From: Sulfuricella sp.
Lineage (GTDB): Bacteria > Pseudomonadota > Gammaproteobacteria > Burkholderiales > Sulfuricellaceae
Direction of reading: 5' to 3'
DNA: 64,000 nucleotides
Assembly: GCA_041651995.1 (NCBI GenBank)
Contig: JBAZID010000008.1
Location: forward strand, 48,271-112,270
Shown: one piece after another, positions 32,910 to 42,145 of the stretch
How positions within the stretch are numbered: the stretch's first letter is position 1
Layout: each line of letters starts with the position of its first letter
Notes under the pieces: model-generated
What the model was told of the DNA's origin: nothing
Databases searched by the model: none
The model's input: only the letters and a program-made list of their open reading frames with translations
Made by a program: the position numbers and the translations under genes

Positions 32910-32972
32910 GTTAAGAGGTGAGGGGTGAGGCGGAAATTCCCCCGAACCCGCGCCTCACCTCTCACCCCTAAC
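32910..32972. repeat. Imperfect inverted repeat between hslV and hslU
   Basis: GTTAAGAGGTGAGGGGTGAGG (left) faces CCTCACCTCTCACCCCTAAC (right), giving an imperfect long hairpin in the 92-nt gap. It uses the same GTGAGGG heptamer vocabulary as the tract before lipB. It may modulate or stabilise the operon transcript. Confidence 0.55.
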
Positions 32973-32989
32973 TCCTCACGAGTATAACC

Positions 32990-34303
32990 ATGTCCGAAAT
33001 GTCCCCCCAGGAAATCGTCCACGAACTCGACAAGCACATCATTGGCCAGGATGCCGCCAAGCGGGCGGTCGCCATTGCGCTGCGCAACCGCTGGCGTCGC
33101 AGCCAGGTTGCAGAGCCGTTGCGCACCGAGATCACGCCCAAGAACATTCTCATGATCGGCCCCACCGGCGTGGGCAAGACCGAAATTGCACGGCGCCTCG
33201 CGAAGCTGGCCAATGCGCCTTTCATCAAGGTAGAGGCCACCAAATTCACTGAAGTGGGCTATGTCGGGCGCGATGTGGATTCGATTATTCGCGATCTGGT
33301 GGATATTTCCATCAAGCAGACGCGTGAGCGGGAAACCCGCAAGGTCCGCTTCCGTGCCGAGGAACATGCCGAGGAACGCATTCTCGATGCGCTTCTCCCG
33401 CCCGCCCGCGATGGCGGCGACACGGAAAGCGCAACGCGGCAGAAATTCCGCAAGATGCTGCGCGAGGGCCAGCTGGATGACAAGGAAATAGAGATCGAGA
33501 TTTCCGCGTCACAGGCCCAGATGGAAATTTTTGCGCCACCCGGCATGGAAGATCTCACTTCACAGATTCAGGGCATGTTTCAGAACATCGGCCAGACCCG
33601 CAGCAAGACGCGCAAGCTCCTGATTCGCGATGCGATGAAACAGGTTACCGAGGAAGAAGCACTGAAGCTGGTCAACGAGGAGGAGATGAAGCTTGCCGCT
33701 GTCCGCAACGTGGAACAGAACGGCATTGTTTTTCTCGATGAAATCGACAAGATCACCAGCCGTTCCGAATCCACCGGTTCCGATGTTTCGCGTCAGGGTG
33801 TGCAGCGCGACCTGCTTCCGCTGGTTGAAGGCACCACCGTGACCACCAAGTTCGGCATGATCAGGACCGACCATATCCTGTTCATTTGCAGCGGCGCTTT
33901 CCACCTCGCCAAGCCATCGGACCTCGTACCCGAATTGCAGGGCCGCCTGCCCATTCGCGTCGAGCTCACCAGCCTCTCCGTGAGCGATTTCGAGCAGATT
34001 CTCACCAATACCGACGCCTGTCTCACGCGTCAGTATGAAGCCTTGCTGGAAACCGAGGGCGTCAAGCTGACCTTCAGCCCGGATGCGGTGCGCCGCCTCG
34101 CGGAGATCGCTTTCGAGGTCAACGATAGAACCGAAAATATCGGTGCCCGCCGCCTGCATACCGTGATGGAAAAACTGCTGGAAGAGATTTCATTCGATGC
34201 TGCCCGCCATAGCGGCCAAGCCTTTGCCATCGATGCGTCTTACGTCGACAGCCGCCTCAAGGAGCTGGCGCACAGCGAAGATCTGGCGAGATACGTGCTT
34301 TAA
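32990..34303 (+). CDS. hslU: ATP-dependent protease ATPase subunit HslU
   Basis: 437 residues. EIVHELDKHIIGQDAAKRAVAIALRNRWRR, Walker A GPTGVGKTEIARRLAK, pore loop GYVGRDVDS, Walker B NGIVFLDEIDKI, sensor region GARRLHTVMEKLLEEISFDA and the C-terminal RYVL that docks in HslV. AAA+ unfoldase of HslVU. Confidence 0.97.
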   Translation: MSEMSPQEIVHELDKHIIGQDAAKRAVAIALRNRWRRSQVAEPLRTEITPKNILMIGPTGVGKTEIARRLAKLANAPFIKVEATKFTEVGYVGRDVDSIIRDLVDISIKQTRERETRKVRFRAEEHAEERILDALLPPARDGGDTESATRQKFRKMLREGQLDDKEIEIEISASQAQMEIFAPPGMEDLTSQIQGMFQNIGQTRSKTRKLLIRDAMKQVTEEEALKLVNEEEMKLAAVRNVEQNGIVFLDEIDKITSRSESTGSDVSRQGVQRDLLPLVEGTTVTTKFGMIRTDHILFICSGAFHLAKPSDLVPELQGRLPIRVELTSLSVSDFEQILTNTDACLTRQYEALLETEGVKLTFSPDAVRRLAEIAFEVNDRTENIGARRLHTVMEKLLEEISFDAARHSGQAFAIDASYVDSRLKELAHSEDLARYVL

Positions 34304-34340
34304 GCGTAAGCCATGCCTGTCCCGGATTCTCCCGGGCAGG

Positions 34341-35027
34341 TCATGCGGGCGTTGTGGCTGGGGCTTTCGGCAAGCTGTCCGCGAATGCTTCGCCTTCTTT
34401 CAGTGGTGCAAACACTTTATCCGTGGGGTCATACCCCAGCAGTTCGCCGTGAGCCAGATCGAAATACCAGCCATGAATGGAAATGTCGCCAGTGCTGGCC
34501 CGCTGTGCGATCCAGGGGAAGGTCAACAAATTCTCCAGTGACTGTAGAATCGCCCCCTGTTCGCAGGCATGGGACTGACGATCGAGGCTCTCCCCCGGCA
34601 ATTCCCGGCGCACCTTCTCGCGAACGGGCTCGGCTATGCGCATCCATTTTGCGATATATTCCGAGCCTTCGCATTCTCCGGCATCCTGCATCAGCGCGCG
34701 GATACCGCCGCACTGCGAATGCCCCAGCACGATGATGTGCTCGACCCCAAGATGGCACACGGCAAACTCCAGGGCTGCGCTGACGCCGTGATAGCCGCCG
34801 CCGTATTCGCGCGGAGGCACCAGATTGGCCACGTTGCGCACCACGAAAATGTCGCCCGGTTCACTGCCGGTCAAAATGGCCGGGTCGACTCTGGAGTCGC
34901 AGCAGGCCAATACCAGCGCGCGCGGATGCTGGCCATGCTTGAGTTGCTCATACAAATTGCGATCCTCGCCGAAATAATTACCCTGAAAGCGTTTGAAGCC
35001 CGAAACGAATTTTTCGATATCCGACAT
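34341..35027 (-). CDS. can: Beta-class carbonic anhydrase
   Basis: 228 residues from ATG 35027 (MSDIEKFVSGFKRFQ) with AGGA upstream; a further in-frame ATG at 35123 would add an atypical 32-residue extension. Zinc ligands in ALVLACCDSRVDP and VLGHSQCGGIRAL. It interconverts CO2 and bicarbonate, useful to an autotroph or for anaplerosis. It converges with hslU. Confidence 0.93.
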   Translation of the reverse strand: MSDIEKFVSGFKRFQGNYFGEDRNLYEQLKHGQHPRALVLACCDSRVDPAILTGSEPGDIFVVRNVANLVPPREYGGGYHGVSAALEFAVCHLGVEHIIVLGHSQCGGIRALMQDAGECEGSEYIAKWMRIAEPVREKVRRELPGESLDRQSHACEQGAILQSLENLLTFPWIAQRASTGDISIHGWYFDLAHGELLGYDPTDKVFAPLKEGEAFADSLPKAPATTPA

Positions 35028-35269
35028 TTTTTGTATCCTGGTTGTCAGCGACATAAGGTGTCCGTTGCAAGAATATTGAGTGCAAGGCCAAAGCATAAGG
35101 AATTTTAATGCAAGCATAAGCATTTACATAGTCGAATATATTTAACATACCGTACGAAAAAACCGGCATAACGAACTTCGTGGCTCGAACAGGCTAAAAT
35201 GGCTGCTTAATCTGAAAAAAGCGGTGAAATGAGATTTGCAGGCTTAAATGAACACTCAGGATCAAACAT

Positions 35270-35614
35270 ATGAAATTCGTGGATCTGGATATTGGCCAGC
35301 AGTTCGAGATGGAAGGGGAGAGATATATTCGTACCGGCCCGCTGGTCGCTTCCCATGGCGAGAGCGGCAGGCAGCGTTTCATGGCGCGTTATATGGTGGT
35401 AAAGCCACTGGACGCGGCAACAGCAGAAGTGACGCGCAAGCCGGACTGGCTTTCATCGGATGCGGTAAACAGAGCCTTTGAAATTTTTAATGACCATTGT
35501 CTGAACCTGCTGGGGCAACTGGAGACGGAACTGCCCCCTGACCGGCTAAGCTCCATCCGCACCCAGCTCGATCAGGCCCGCCAGTCCTTTCTGGACAGCC
35601 TGCACAAAAAGTAA
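35270..35614 (+). CDS. Hypothetical protein
   Basis: 114 residues, soluble. The N-terminal half is beta-rich (MKFVDLDIGQQFEMEGERYIRTGPLVASHG ... FMARYMVVKPL), the C-terminal half helical (SDAVNRAFEIFNDHCLNLLGQLETELPPDRLSSIRTQLDQARQSFLDSLHKK). I do not recognise the family. CAGGA lies about 9 nt before the ATG. The 240-bp AT-rich gap upstream is divergent with the carbonic anhydrase gene; I see no clear operator there. Confidence 0.75.
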   Translation: MKFVDLDIGQQFEMEGERYIRTGPLVASHGESGRQRFMARYMVVKPLDAATAEVTRKPDWLSSDAVNRAFEIFNDHCLNLLGQLETELPPDRLSSIRTQLDQARQSFLDSLHKK

Positions 35615-35753
35615 GTCCTGCCTCCCCGCCGTAGCGGCAATTTTCTGCTGCGGCCATAATTATTTCCATTGTATTCATTGCCTTGCTGATTATGGCGAGG
35701 CATGCACAAGCACGTCAGCAATAATCGGCATTGCATCTTTCATTTTATTAAAT

Positions 35754-35772
35754 GATAATGGTTCTCATTAAC
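35754..35772 (+). promoter_or_regulatory. Fur box
   Basis: GATAATGGTTCTCATTAAC matches 15 of 19 positions of the Fur consensus GATAATGATAATCATTATC. It lies 25-43 bp upstream of the ATG at 35797, in the core promoter, so the next gene is probably repressed by iron-loaded Fur. Confidence 0.65.
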
Positions 35773-35796
35773 AGACAATTTATTGGGAGCCAGATA

Positions 35797-36576
35797 ATGA
35801 AATTTGCGGGATATGCATGCGGCGCACTTGCCATCACCCTGATCACCTTGACCGCCCCCGGTGCTGTGGCGGCACCGGACGAAATCCAGGTTTATACCGA
35901 GGAGATGAGCAATCCAGGTGAATTTGGCGTGGAACTGCACGTCAATTACGCCCTCAAGGGCGCAAAAGAGGCCAGCTACGAGGGCGAAAAACCGGGCCAT
36001 CACATGCTGCAGGCCACGCCTGAATTTACCTACGGCGTGACCCGTACCTGGGAAGCAGGCCTGTACCTGCCCATGGCGCTCGATCCGGATGGAAATCTGT
36101 ATAACAACGGCCTGAGGCTGCGCATGAAATACATCGCACCAAGCGAGGAGGGCACCCGTTTCTTCTGGGGGCTCAGTACCGAATTCGGCTATGCATCACG
36201 ACGTGTTTCGGAAAGCCGCTGGGGCATGGAATTGCGCCCTATCATCGGCTACCGTGACGAAGACTGGCTGCTGAGCTTCAACCCGGTTGTGGATATGGAT
36301 CTGTCCAATAACGTCAGCCGCGCACCCCAGTTCGACCCCGGCCTGAAAGTCACCCGCAAAGTCTCCGCGGGCATCCATGCCGGTTTCGAATACTATGGCG
36401 AATATGGGCCGCTGCACCAGATCCTGCCCGCTGATCAGCGCAGTCACGCCCTCTACGCGGTGATGGATGTCGAAAAGAAGAACTTCGATGTCAATTTCGG
36501 TATCGGGCACGGCTCCAGCGAAAATCCCGACAAGTGGGTGGCCAAGGCGATCATCGCCTTTCCATTCAACCTATAA
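35797..36576 (+). CDS. Secreted outer-membrane beta-barrel-like protein, Fur-box gene
   Basis: 259 residues. Start ATG 35797 has GGGAG 8-9 nt upstream. Signal peptide MKFAGYACGALAITLITLTAPGAVAA. The mature part has repeated amphipathic strands with aromatic ends (FGVELHVNYAL, TYGVTRTWEAGLYLPM, FFWGLSTEFGYASRRV, WLLSFNPVVDMDLS, FDVNFGIGHGSS, AKAIIAFPFNL), consistent with a small barrel. The function is unknown; iron-limitation expression is inferred from the Fur box. Confidence 0.75.
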   Translation: MKFAGYACGALAITLITLTAPGAVAAPDEIQVYTEEMSNPGEFGVELHVNYALKGAKEASYEGEKPGHHMLQATPEFTYGVTRTWEAGLYLPMALDPDGNLYNNGLRLRMKYIAPSEEGTRFFWGLSTEFGYASRRVSESRWGMELRPIIGYRDEDWLLSFNPVVDMDLSNNVSRAPQFDPGLKVTRKVSAGIHAGFEYYGEYGPLHQILPADQRSHALYAVMDVEKKNFDVNFGIGHGSSENPDKWVAKAIIAFPFNL

Positions 36577-36583
36577 AAAGCAG

Positions 36584-36757
36584 TTAACCACGGAGTTCAC
36601 GGAGAACACGGAGTAAAAACCAAAGATTGCATGATGTTTGGCATTCACCCCTTGGGTGAGGCCATATATGACCGCAAACCGCCTTTGCGAGTTGGGCGAC
36701 AAGTCGCCCATCCCTGCCTACCCCGCTTCTCCGTGTTCTCCGTGCCCTCCGTGGTTA
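36584..36757. repeat. CCACGGAG inverted-repeat element, copy C
   Basis: Three CACGGAG units on the left and three CTCCGTG units on the right, flanking about 120 bp. The interior shares GGCATTCACCCSTTGG and TGAGG with copy D, so the two are related beyond the arms. It lies between the Fur-box gene and the ABC-F gene. Confidence 0.88.
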
Positions 36758-36777
36758 TCGAACTGAGGTTTCTAGGT

Positions 36778-38634
36778 TCAAATAGCTTCTTCCAGCGCCA
36801 TTTCCAGTTCCAGCCAGTCTTCTTCCAGTTGCGCCACCCTTGTTTCCAGCTCCTCCCGCTTTTGATTCAGGCCTTGAACCAGCGCGGGGTCCGGGTTCTG
36901 GTACAGCCCCGGATCGGCAAGCTGCTCATTGATCGCGGCCAGGCTGGCCTGCGCCTGGTGCAATTCGGTTTCCAGCTTGCTCTGCCGGGAGAGCAAGGCT
37001 TTTTTGCGCGGGGCATTCTCACGCCGCGGCTTTTCCGGCGCAACAAGTGCCGCTGGGGCTTTATCAACCTGACGGCGCGTTTCCACCCATGAACGGTAAT
37101 CTTCCAGGTCGCCGTCGAACAGTGCTGCCGTGCCATCGGCCACCAGCCACAGTTCGTCCGCTGTGGCGCGAATCAGGCTACGGTCGTGGGACACCAGCAC
37201 CATCGCGCCGCCATACTCTTCCAGCGCCAGGGTCAGCGCATCGCGCATGTCGAGATCGAGATGGTTGGTCGGCTCGTCCAGCAGCAGCAGGTGCGGCTTT
37301 TGCCACGCCAGCAGGGCCAGCGCAAGGCGGCTTTTTTCGCCGCCGGAGAAGGTTTCCACTGGCCGGTCATCGCGCTCGCCCGCCAGACCGAAACGGCCGA
37401 GAAAATTGCGCAAATCCTGTGTCGTGGCCTGTGGCGCGATTCTGATCAGGTGTTCCAGTGGCGTGGCGGTACTGTCGAGGTGCTCAAGCTGATGCTGGGC
37501 GAAATAGCCGATGCGCAGTTCTGGCGCGGCTTCCCGGTTGCCCGCCGAAGGCTGCAACTCGCCCACCAGCAGCTTGATGAGAGTGGACTTGCCCGCCCCG
37601 TTGGGGCCCAAGAGGGCGATGCGCGCACCGGAGCGCAGCACCAGATTGATGTTTTCCAGCAGGACCTTGCCGTCATAGCCGCAACTGGCTTTTTCCAGCT
37701 TGAGCAGCGTGTCCGGGCTGCGTTCCGGCGCTTCGATTTCAAGTTCGAAATGACCGTGATCGACGTGTGACGGGGCGATGCGTTCCAGCCGCTCCAGCGC
37801 CTTGACGCGGCTTTGCGCCTGCTTGGCCTTGCTCGCCTTGGCGCGAAAGCGGCGGATGAAGTCCTCGAGATGCGCAATTTTCTCCTGTTGCTGCGCAAAA
37901 GCCTGATTCTGCTGCATGGCCCGTTCGGCGCGGGTGCGCTCGAAGTCATCATAACTGCCGCTATAGAGATCAATGATCTGGTCGTGCACATGGGCGATGC
38001 GGTTGACGCAGGCATTGAGGAACTCGCGGTCGTGGGATACCAGCAGCACGCTGCCGGGGTAGCGCGCGAGATACTGTTCCAGCCACAGAATGGCTTCGAG
38101 ATCGAGGTGGTTGGTGGGCTCGTCCAGCAGCAGCAGATCGGCGCGGCGCATCAGGGCGCGGGCCAGGTTGAGGCGCATGCGCCAGCCGCCGGAAAAGCTC
38201 GTCACCGGGCGGGTCAGCTGCTCATTGGAAAACCCCAGCCCGTTGAGCAATTGCGCGGCACGGGAGGGCGCGGCGTAGCCTTCGATGGCCTCGAAGCGAT
38301 GCTGGGCCTCGAACCAGGCGGCATCATGCGGCTCTTTGGCCAATACGCCCTCCAGCCGGCGCAGCTCGCTGTCGCCATCGAGCACGAATTCCAGCGCGGC
38401 ACGCCCGGAGTTGTCGATTTCCTGCTCCACGAAGGCCAGGGTCTTGCCCTGCTGGAAGGAGATCTCGCCGCCATCGGGCCGGATCTCGCCGCGAATCAGA
38501 CGGAAAAGGGTGGACTTGCCGCAGCCGTTCTTGCCCACCAGGCCGACGCGCTGGCTGGCAAAGATCTGCAGGTTGGCATTGTTGAGCAGCGGGGTGCCGC
38601 TCTGGAAGTAAATCAGGTTCTGGATCGTTAACAT
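36778..38634 (-). CDS. ABC-F family ATPase (YheS/Uup type)
   Basis: 618 residues from ATG 38634 (MLTIQNLIYFQSGTPLLNN). Two ABC domains without membrane segments: Walker A GKNGCGKST and GPNGAGKST; signatures SFSGGWRMRLNLARALM and TFSGGEKSRLALALLA; Walker B LLLLDEPTNHLDLEA and LLLLDEPTNHLDLDM. The linker is charged, and a C-terminal coiled coil follows (KKALLSRQSKLETELHQAQ ... REELETRVAQLEEDWLELEMALEEAI). ABC-F proteins act on stalled ribosomes; this architecture is YheS-like. Confidence 0.9.
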   Translation of the reverse strand: MLTIQNLIYFQSGTPLLNNANLQIFASQRVGLVGKNGCGKSTLFRLIRGEIRPDGGEISFQQGKTLAFVEQEIDNSGRAALEFVLDGDSELRRLEGVLAKEPHDAAWFEAQHRFEAIEGYAAPSRAAQLLNGLGFSNEQLTRPVTSFSGGWRMRLNLARALMRRADLLLLDEPTNHLDLEAILWLEQYLARYPGSVLLVSHDREFLNACVNRIAHVHDQIIDLYSGSYDDFERTRAERAMQQNQAFAQQQEKIAHLEDFIRRFRAKASKAKQAQSRVKALERLERIAPSHVDHGHFELEIEAPERSPDTLLKLEKASCGYDGKVLLENINLVLRSGARIALLGPNGAGKSTLIKLLVGELQPSAGNREAAPELRIGYFAQHQLEHLDSTATPLEHLIRIAPQATTQDLRNFLGRFGLAGERDDRPVETFSGGEKSRLALALLAWQKPHLLLLDEPTNHLDLDMRDALTLALEEYGGAMVLVSHDRSLIRATADELWLVADGTAALFDGDLEDYRSWVETRRQVDKAPAALVAPEKPRRENAPRKKALLSRQSKLETELHQAQASLAAINEQLADPGLYQNPDPALVQGLNQKREELETRVAQLEEDWLELEMALEEAI

Positions 38635-38696
38635 GGCGCGATAATACCAGAATGGGCTACGATGCCGCCCGAAGAGCAATCAACCTGAAAACTCAA

Positions 38697-38827
38697 TTAA
38701 CCACGGAGGGCACGGAGAGCACGGAGTAAAAATAATGAATTGTGCATTTCTGGGCATTCACCCGTTGGATGAGGTAATAAAAGGCTGTAAATTGCCCTTC
38801 TCCGTGTTCTCCGTGCCCTCCGTGGTT
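38697..38827. repeat. CCACGGAG inverted-repeat element, copy D
   Basis: Three units per arm, spacers GG/AG on the left and GG/AA on the reverse complement of the right arm, so the stem is nearly perfect. Interior related to copy C. It lies between the starts of the ABC-F gene and the cytochrome gene. Confidence 0.88.
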
Positions 38828-38858
38828 TCGAATTAAGGTTTTTTAGATCAATGGAGTA

Positions 38859-39443
38859 ATGGCCATGACCAAAATTTACGTCTGGGATCTGCCGACCCGG
38901 CTGTTCCACTGGAGCCTGGTGGCGCTGCTGGCTTTTCAGTGGCTGAGCGGCGAATTCAGTGATGAACTGCTGGAATTTCACCTTCTCGGCGGCTACGCCA
39001 TTCTCGCCCTGGTGGCCTTTCGCCTGCTGTGGGGCTTGGCTGGCAGCCGCTACGCACGCTTCAGCAGCTTCCTGCGCGGCGTGGGGCCGACCCTCGAATA
39101 TGCGCGCGCGCTGCGTGCCAATGCCGCGCCGCGCTACCTTGGTCACAACCCGCTGGGTGGCTGGATGATCGTTGCATTGCTCGCCACGCTCGCGCTGCAG
39201 GGCATCACCGGCCTGTTTTCCAGCGACGATGTGATGACCAGCGGGCCGCTGCGGCATCTGGTGTCCGAACAGCTTGGCGACATACTGACGGAGCTCCACG
39301 AAGGCAGCTTCAACGTGCTGATGACGTTGGTGGTGGTGCATGTGGCTTCGATTGTGGCGCACCGGCTGTTCAAGGGCGAAGACCTGGTGCGGCCGATGCT
39401 GACCGGCTACAAGGATTCGGACGAGGCCCCAAAGAAACAGTAG
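38859..39443 (+). CDS. Cytochrome b561 domain protein (Ni/Fe-hydrogenase b-type-like)
   Basis: 194 residues, four membrane segments. Haem-ligand histidines plausibly in TRLFHWSLVALLAFQW, LLEFHLLGGYAILAL, TELHEGSF and VVVHVASIVAHRLF. VWDLPTRLFHWS is the typical start of these small di-haem cytochromes, which shuttle electrons between quinone and c-type cytochromes. ATG 38859 or 38865. The 3' end overlaps the converging cyclase gene by 37 nt. Confidence 0.88.
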   Translation: MAMTKIYVWDLPTRLFHWSLVALLAFQWLSGEFSDELLEFHLLGGYAILALVAFRLLWGLAGSRYARFSSFLRGVGPTLEYARALRANAAPRYLGHNPLGGWMIVALLATLALQGITGLFSSDDVMTSGPLRHLVSEQLGDILTELHEGSFNVLMTLVVVHVASIVAHRLFKGEDLVRPMLTGYKDSDEAPKKQ

Positions 39444-42058
39444 TTGTTGCGTCCCTGTTGCTTGGCCTGGTACATCGCACTGTCGGCATATTTCACCAGC
39501 TGGTCGCAATCATCGGTGTCCAGCGGATAAAGAGCGATGCCGATGCTGGTGCTGATGCACAGTTCAAGGCCGTCGAGCAGGAAGGGTTCGCCAAACACCG
39601 CAATAACCTTGCGCGCCACGATGGCAGCGCACGCCCGGTCCGCAACCAGGGGCAGCAGCACGGTGAATTCATCCCCGCCCAGGCGCGCCACGGTGTCGGT
39701 TTCGCGTACAAAGGCGCGGATGCGCAGCGCTACTTCCTGCAGCAACAGATCGCCAATATGGTGGCCGTGGGTATCGTTCACCTCCTTGAAGTGGTCGAGG
39801 TCGAGAAACATCAGCCCGGCCCCGTGCCTGGCGCGCCGCGCCTGCGCCACCACCTGCGTCAGCCGGTCGTAGAACAGGGGGCGGTTGGGCAGATCGGTGA
39901 GGGCATCATAATGGGCCAGATGCTGGATGCGCGCCTCGATGGCCTTCTTCTCGCTGATATCTTCCAGGATGGAAATGAAATGCGTCACCTCGCCATCCGC
40001 GCCCCGGATCGGCGTGATGGTCTGCAGGGCAATGAATTCCGAGCCATCCTTGCGCTTCTCGACGGTTTCGCTGCTCCACACCTCGCCCTGCAATATGGTC
40101 TGCCAAAGCTTGTGGTAATAGTCAGCGTCCTGTTTGCCGGACTTGATAATGCGCGGGGTCTCGCCAAGCACCTCCTGTGACGGATAGCCGGTCATTCGGG
40201 TGAAGGACTGGTTCAGCCACTGGATGCGCCCGCGCCGGTCGGTGATGAATACCCCGTTGCTGGCGGAAGCCAGGGCCGTGCCCAGCAGGCGCAGTTGCTG
40301 CTGGTCCATGGCTTTTTCCAGTGCGGCACAGATGCGCCCGGCAATCATGCCCAGGCGTTGTGCCATGACGGGGTCGTCGAAAGCCTGTTCATGCCGTGAA
40401 TACAGAGTGAAAGCGCCATACACCTCGCCACGGGTGATGAGCGGGATAGCCATGGCGGCTTTAAGGTGAAAGCGCTCAGTCATCGCACGCCATGGCAGGC
40501 AGGCCAGGTCAGAGCAATGGATAACCTGGGTCTGGCCCAGACGGATGGCCAGGCCCACGGGGCCGCGGCCCTGGGGGGTGTCATCCCAGCGCGTAGCGGT
40601 TTTTTCCAGTTCGAAGTGATAGTCTTCGCCCAGCCCGGCACTCGCGGCAATCGAAATTTCCCCGCCGCCCTCCTTGTGGCCGATCCAGACGAACTGGTAG
40701 CCCAGCAGGCGCGCCACCTCGCCGCAGATGAATTCGAGCAGGCGGGGCAGCGGCAGGCCGTGCAGCACCTGCTGATCGATTTCATTGAACAGCGTGTCGA
40801 GGGCCTGCAACTGCTCGCGCTCGGTCACATCGGCCAGGGTCAACAGCAGCCCTTCGACCTTGCCATCATCTCCCTTGACCGGCGTGAGATTCCAGTCCCA
40901 GTAGGTCATTGCCCGTTCGGGCTGGCCCGGATACTCGAATGGCTTGGCATGGGCAACATGGGCCTCGCCGCTTTCCAGTACGCGCCGGAAAATTTCCTCA
41001 TTTTCGGCATTGGGGTAAAGTGCAAAGTGGTTTTTTCCCGCAAAAAAATCAGGTGTGCGCTGCTGGTCGGCCGCAGCGTAGTTTTCGTTGACGCGGATGA
41101 AGTTGAAGCTGGTGTCGAAATAAGCCACCAGCACGTGGATATTGGAAAAAATCCGCTCCATGAGCTGGTTGGCCAGTTTCAGTTCTTGCGCCGCAACGCG
41201 ATAGCGCTGCTCGCTCAGGGCCAGCGCCTCGCCCTTGCGGTTCAGGTAAATGCCCAGCACAAAAAACATGGCCATGATTATGCTCACCCATGCCAGTGCC
41301 AGCAACGCGCTCTCCGGGCGCTCGCCATAATAGCTGAACCCCATGCCCACCATGGCAAGCAGGATCAAGCCATTACCTACAAGCAGCACCACCGGCACGA
41401 CGAAGCGCAGCAGCGCGCCTCCCGGCCCCTTGCCGAGCAGGAGGGCCGCCAGCCCTTCATTGGAGCGCAGGAACAGCGCGCCCGCGCCCAGCAGCAGAAA
41501 GCATAATGATGCGGGGAAAGCCATGCCCGGCGCCACGTCGCCGGCAGGCAGCGCATTCAGGCGGAAAACAACGCCCATCATGGTCTGGAGCGCGATAGCC
41601 ACCACGGCTAGCGCCAGCGCCTGGGCAAAAAAAGCCCGGCGCGCGCCAGCCCCGCCCAGAAGCAGCAAGGCCGCGCCCAGCAGGATAAAAGCCAGTACCG
41701 CATGGGGCAGCATGTGCGTCGCGGCCTGCGTGGGCGCAGCCAGGAACAGGCGCGAAACCGTCTCCTGAATACCCAAACCGGTTTCCGTCAGACCCAGCAC
41801 GCCCAGTACCAGCACCGCAGCCCCAAGCGCCGCGGCCAGCGCCAGCAACTGGCGCTGGCGCTGGCGCAACAACCACAGGGCAGCACTGCTCGTCAGCAGC
41901 AGAAGGGCGGTGGGAACGGGGGTGGGCGGCCCACCGGCGATGAAGACGGTAAGTGCGGGCATGCCAAGCGTCCATCCCAGCAGCACCAGGACACCGGACA
42001 GCGCGGTGAAGCCGCAGGCAAAGGCGGTCAGGCGGGAAGAAAAGGCGGTTGCATCCAT
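39407..42058 (-). CDS. Membrane diguanylate cyclase with PAS-GAF-PAS-GGDEF
   Basis: 883 residues. Residues 1-275 hold about eight membrane segments, a possible integral sensory domain. A PAS (about 290-410, IFSNIHVLVAYFDTSFNFIRVNENYA) is followed by a GAF (about 425-590), a second PAS (about 600-715, GVFITDRRGRIQWLNQSFTRMTGY) and a GGDEF domain (about 725-880) with intact RLGGDEF and an I-site RETD five residues before it. It should make c-di-GMP with product inhibition. No EAL domain. Promoter and signal unknown. Confidence 0.92.
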   Translation of the reverse strand: MDATAFSSRLTAFACGFTALSGVLVLLGWTLGMPALTVFIAGGPPTPVPTALLLLTSSAALWLLRQRQRQLLALAAALGAAVLVLGVLGLTETGLGIQETVSRLFLAAPTQAATHMLPHAVLAFILLGAALLLLGGAGARRAFFAQALALAVVAIALQTMMGVVFRLNALPAGDVAPGMAFPASLCFLLLGAGALFLRSNEGLAALLLGKGPGGALLRFVVPVVLLVGNGLILLAMVGMGFSYYGERPESALLALAWVSIIMAMFFVLGIYLNRKGEALALSEQRYRVAAQELKLANQLMERIFSNIHVLVAYFDTSFNFIRVNENYAAADQQRTPDFFAGKNHFALYPNAENEEIFRRVLESGEAHVAHAKPFEYPGQPERAMTYWDWNLTPVKGDDGKVEGLLLTLADVTEREQLQALDTLFNEIDQQVLHGLPLPRLLEFICGEVARLLGYQFVWIGHKEGGGEISIAASAGLGEDYHFELEKTATRWDDTPQGRGPVGLAIRLGQTQVIHCSDLACLPWRAMTERFHLKAAMAIPLITRGEVYGAFTLYSRHEQAFDDPVMAQRLGMIAGRICAALEKAMDQQQLRLLGTALASASNGVFITDRRGRIQWLNQSFTRMTGYPSQEVLGETPRIIKSGKQDADYYHKLWQTILQGEVWSSETVEKRKDGSEFIALQTITPIRGADGEVTHFISILEDISEKKAIEARIQHLAHYDALTDLPNRPLFYDRLTQVVAQARRARHGAGLMFLDLDHFKEVNDTHGHHIGDLLLQEVALRIRAFVRETDTVARLGGDEFTVLLPLVADRACAAIVARKVIAVFGEPFLLDGLELCISTSIGIALYPLDTDDCDQLVKYADSAMYQAKQQGRNNYCFFGASSESL

Positions 42059-42145
42059 GAATTACACCAAAATAATTGCAGCAGAAAATTCGGCACGGTG
42101 CAGGGGTAAGGAACCGCCGCCGAGAATTCTAACGCAACTTTCCGG

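Noticed and set aside
35028..35269. Regulatory sites in the AT-rich gap between carbonic anhydrase and the hypothetical gene
   Set aside because: No palindrome or promoter stood out clearly enough to report.
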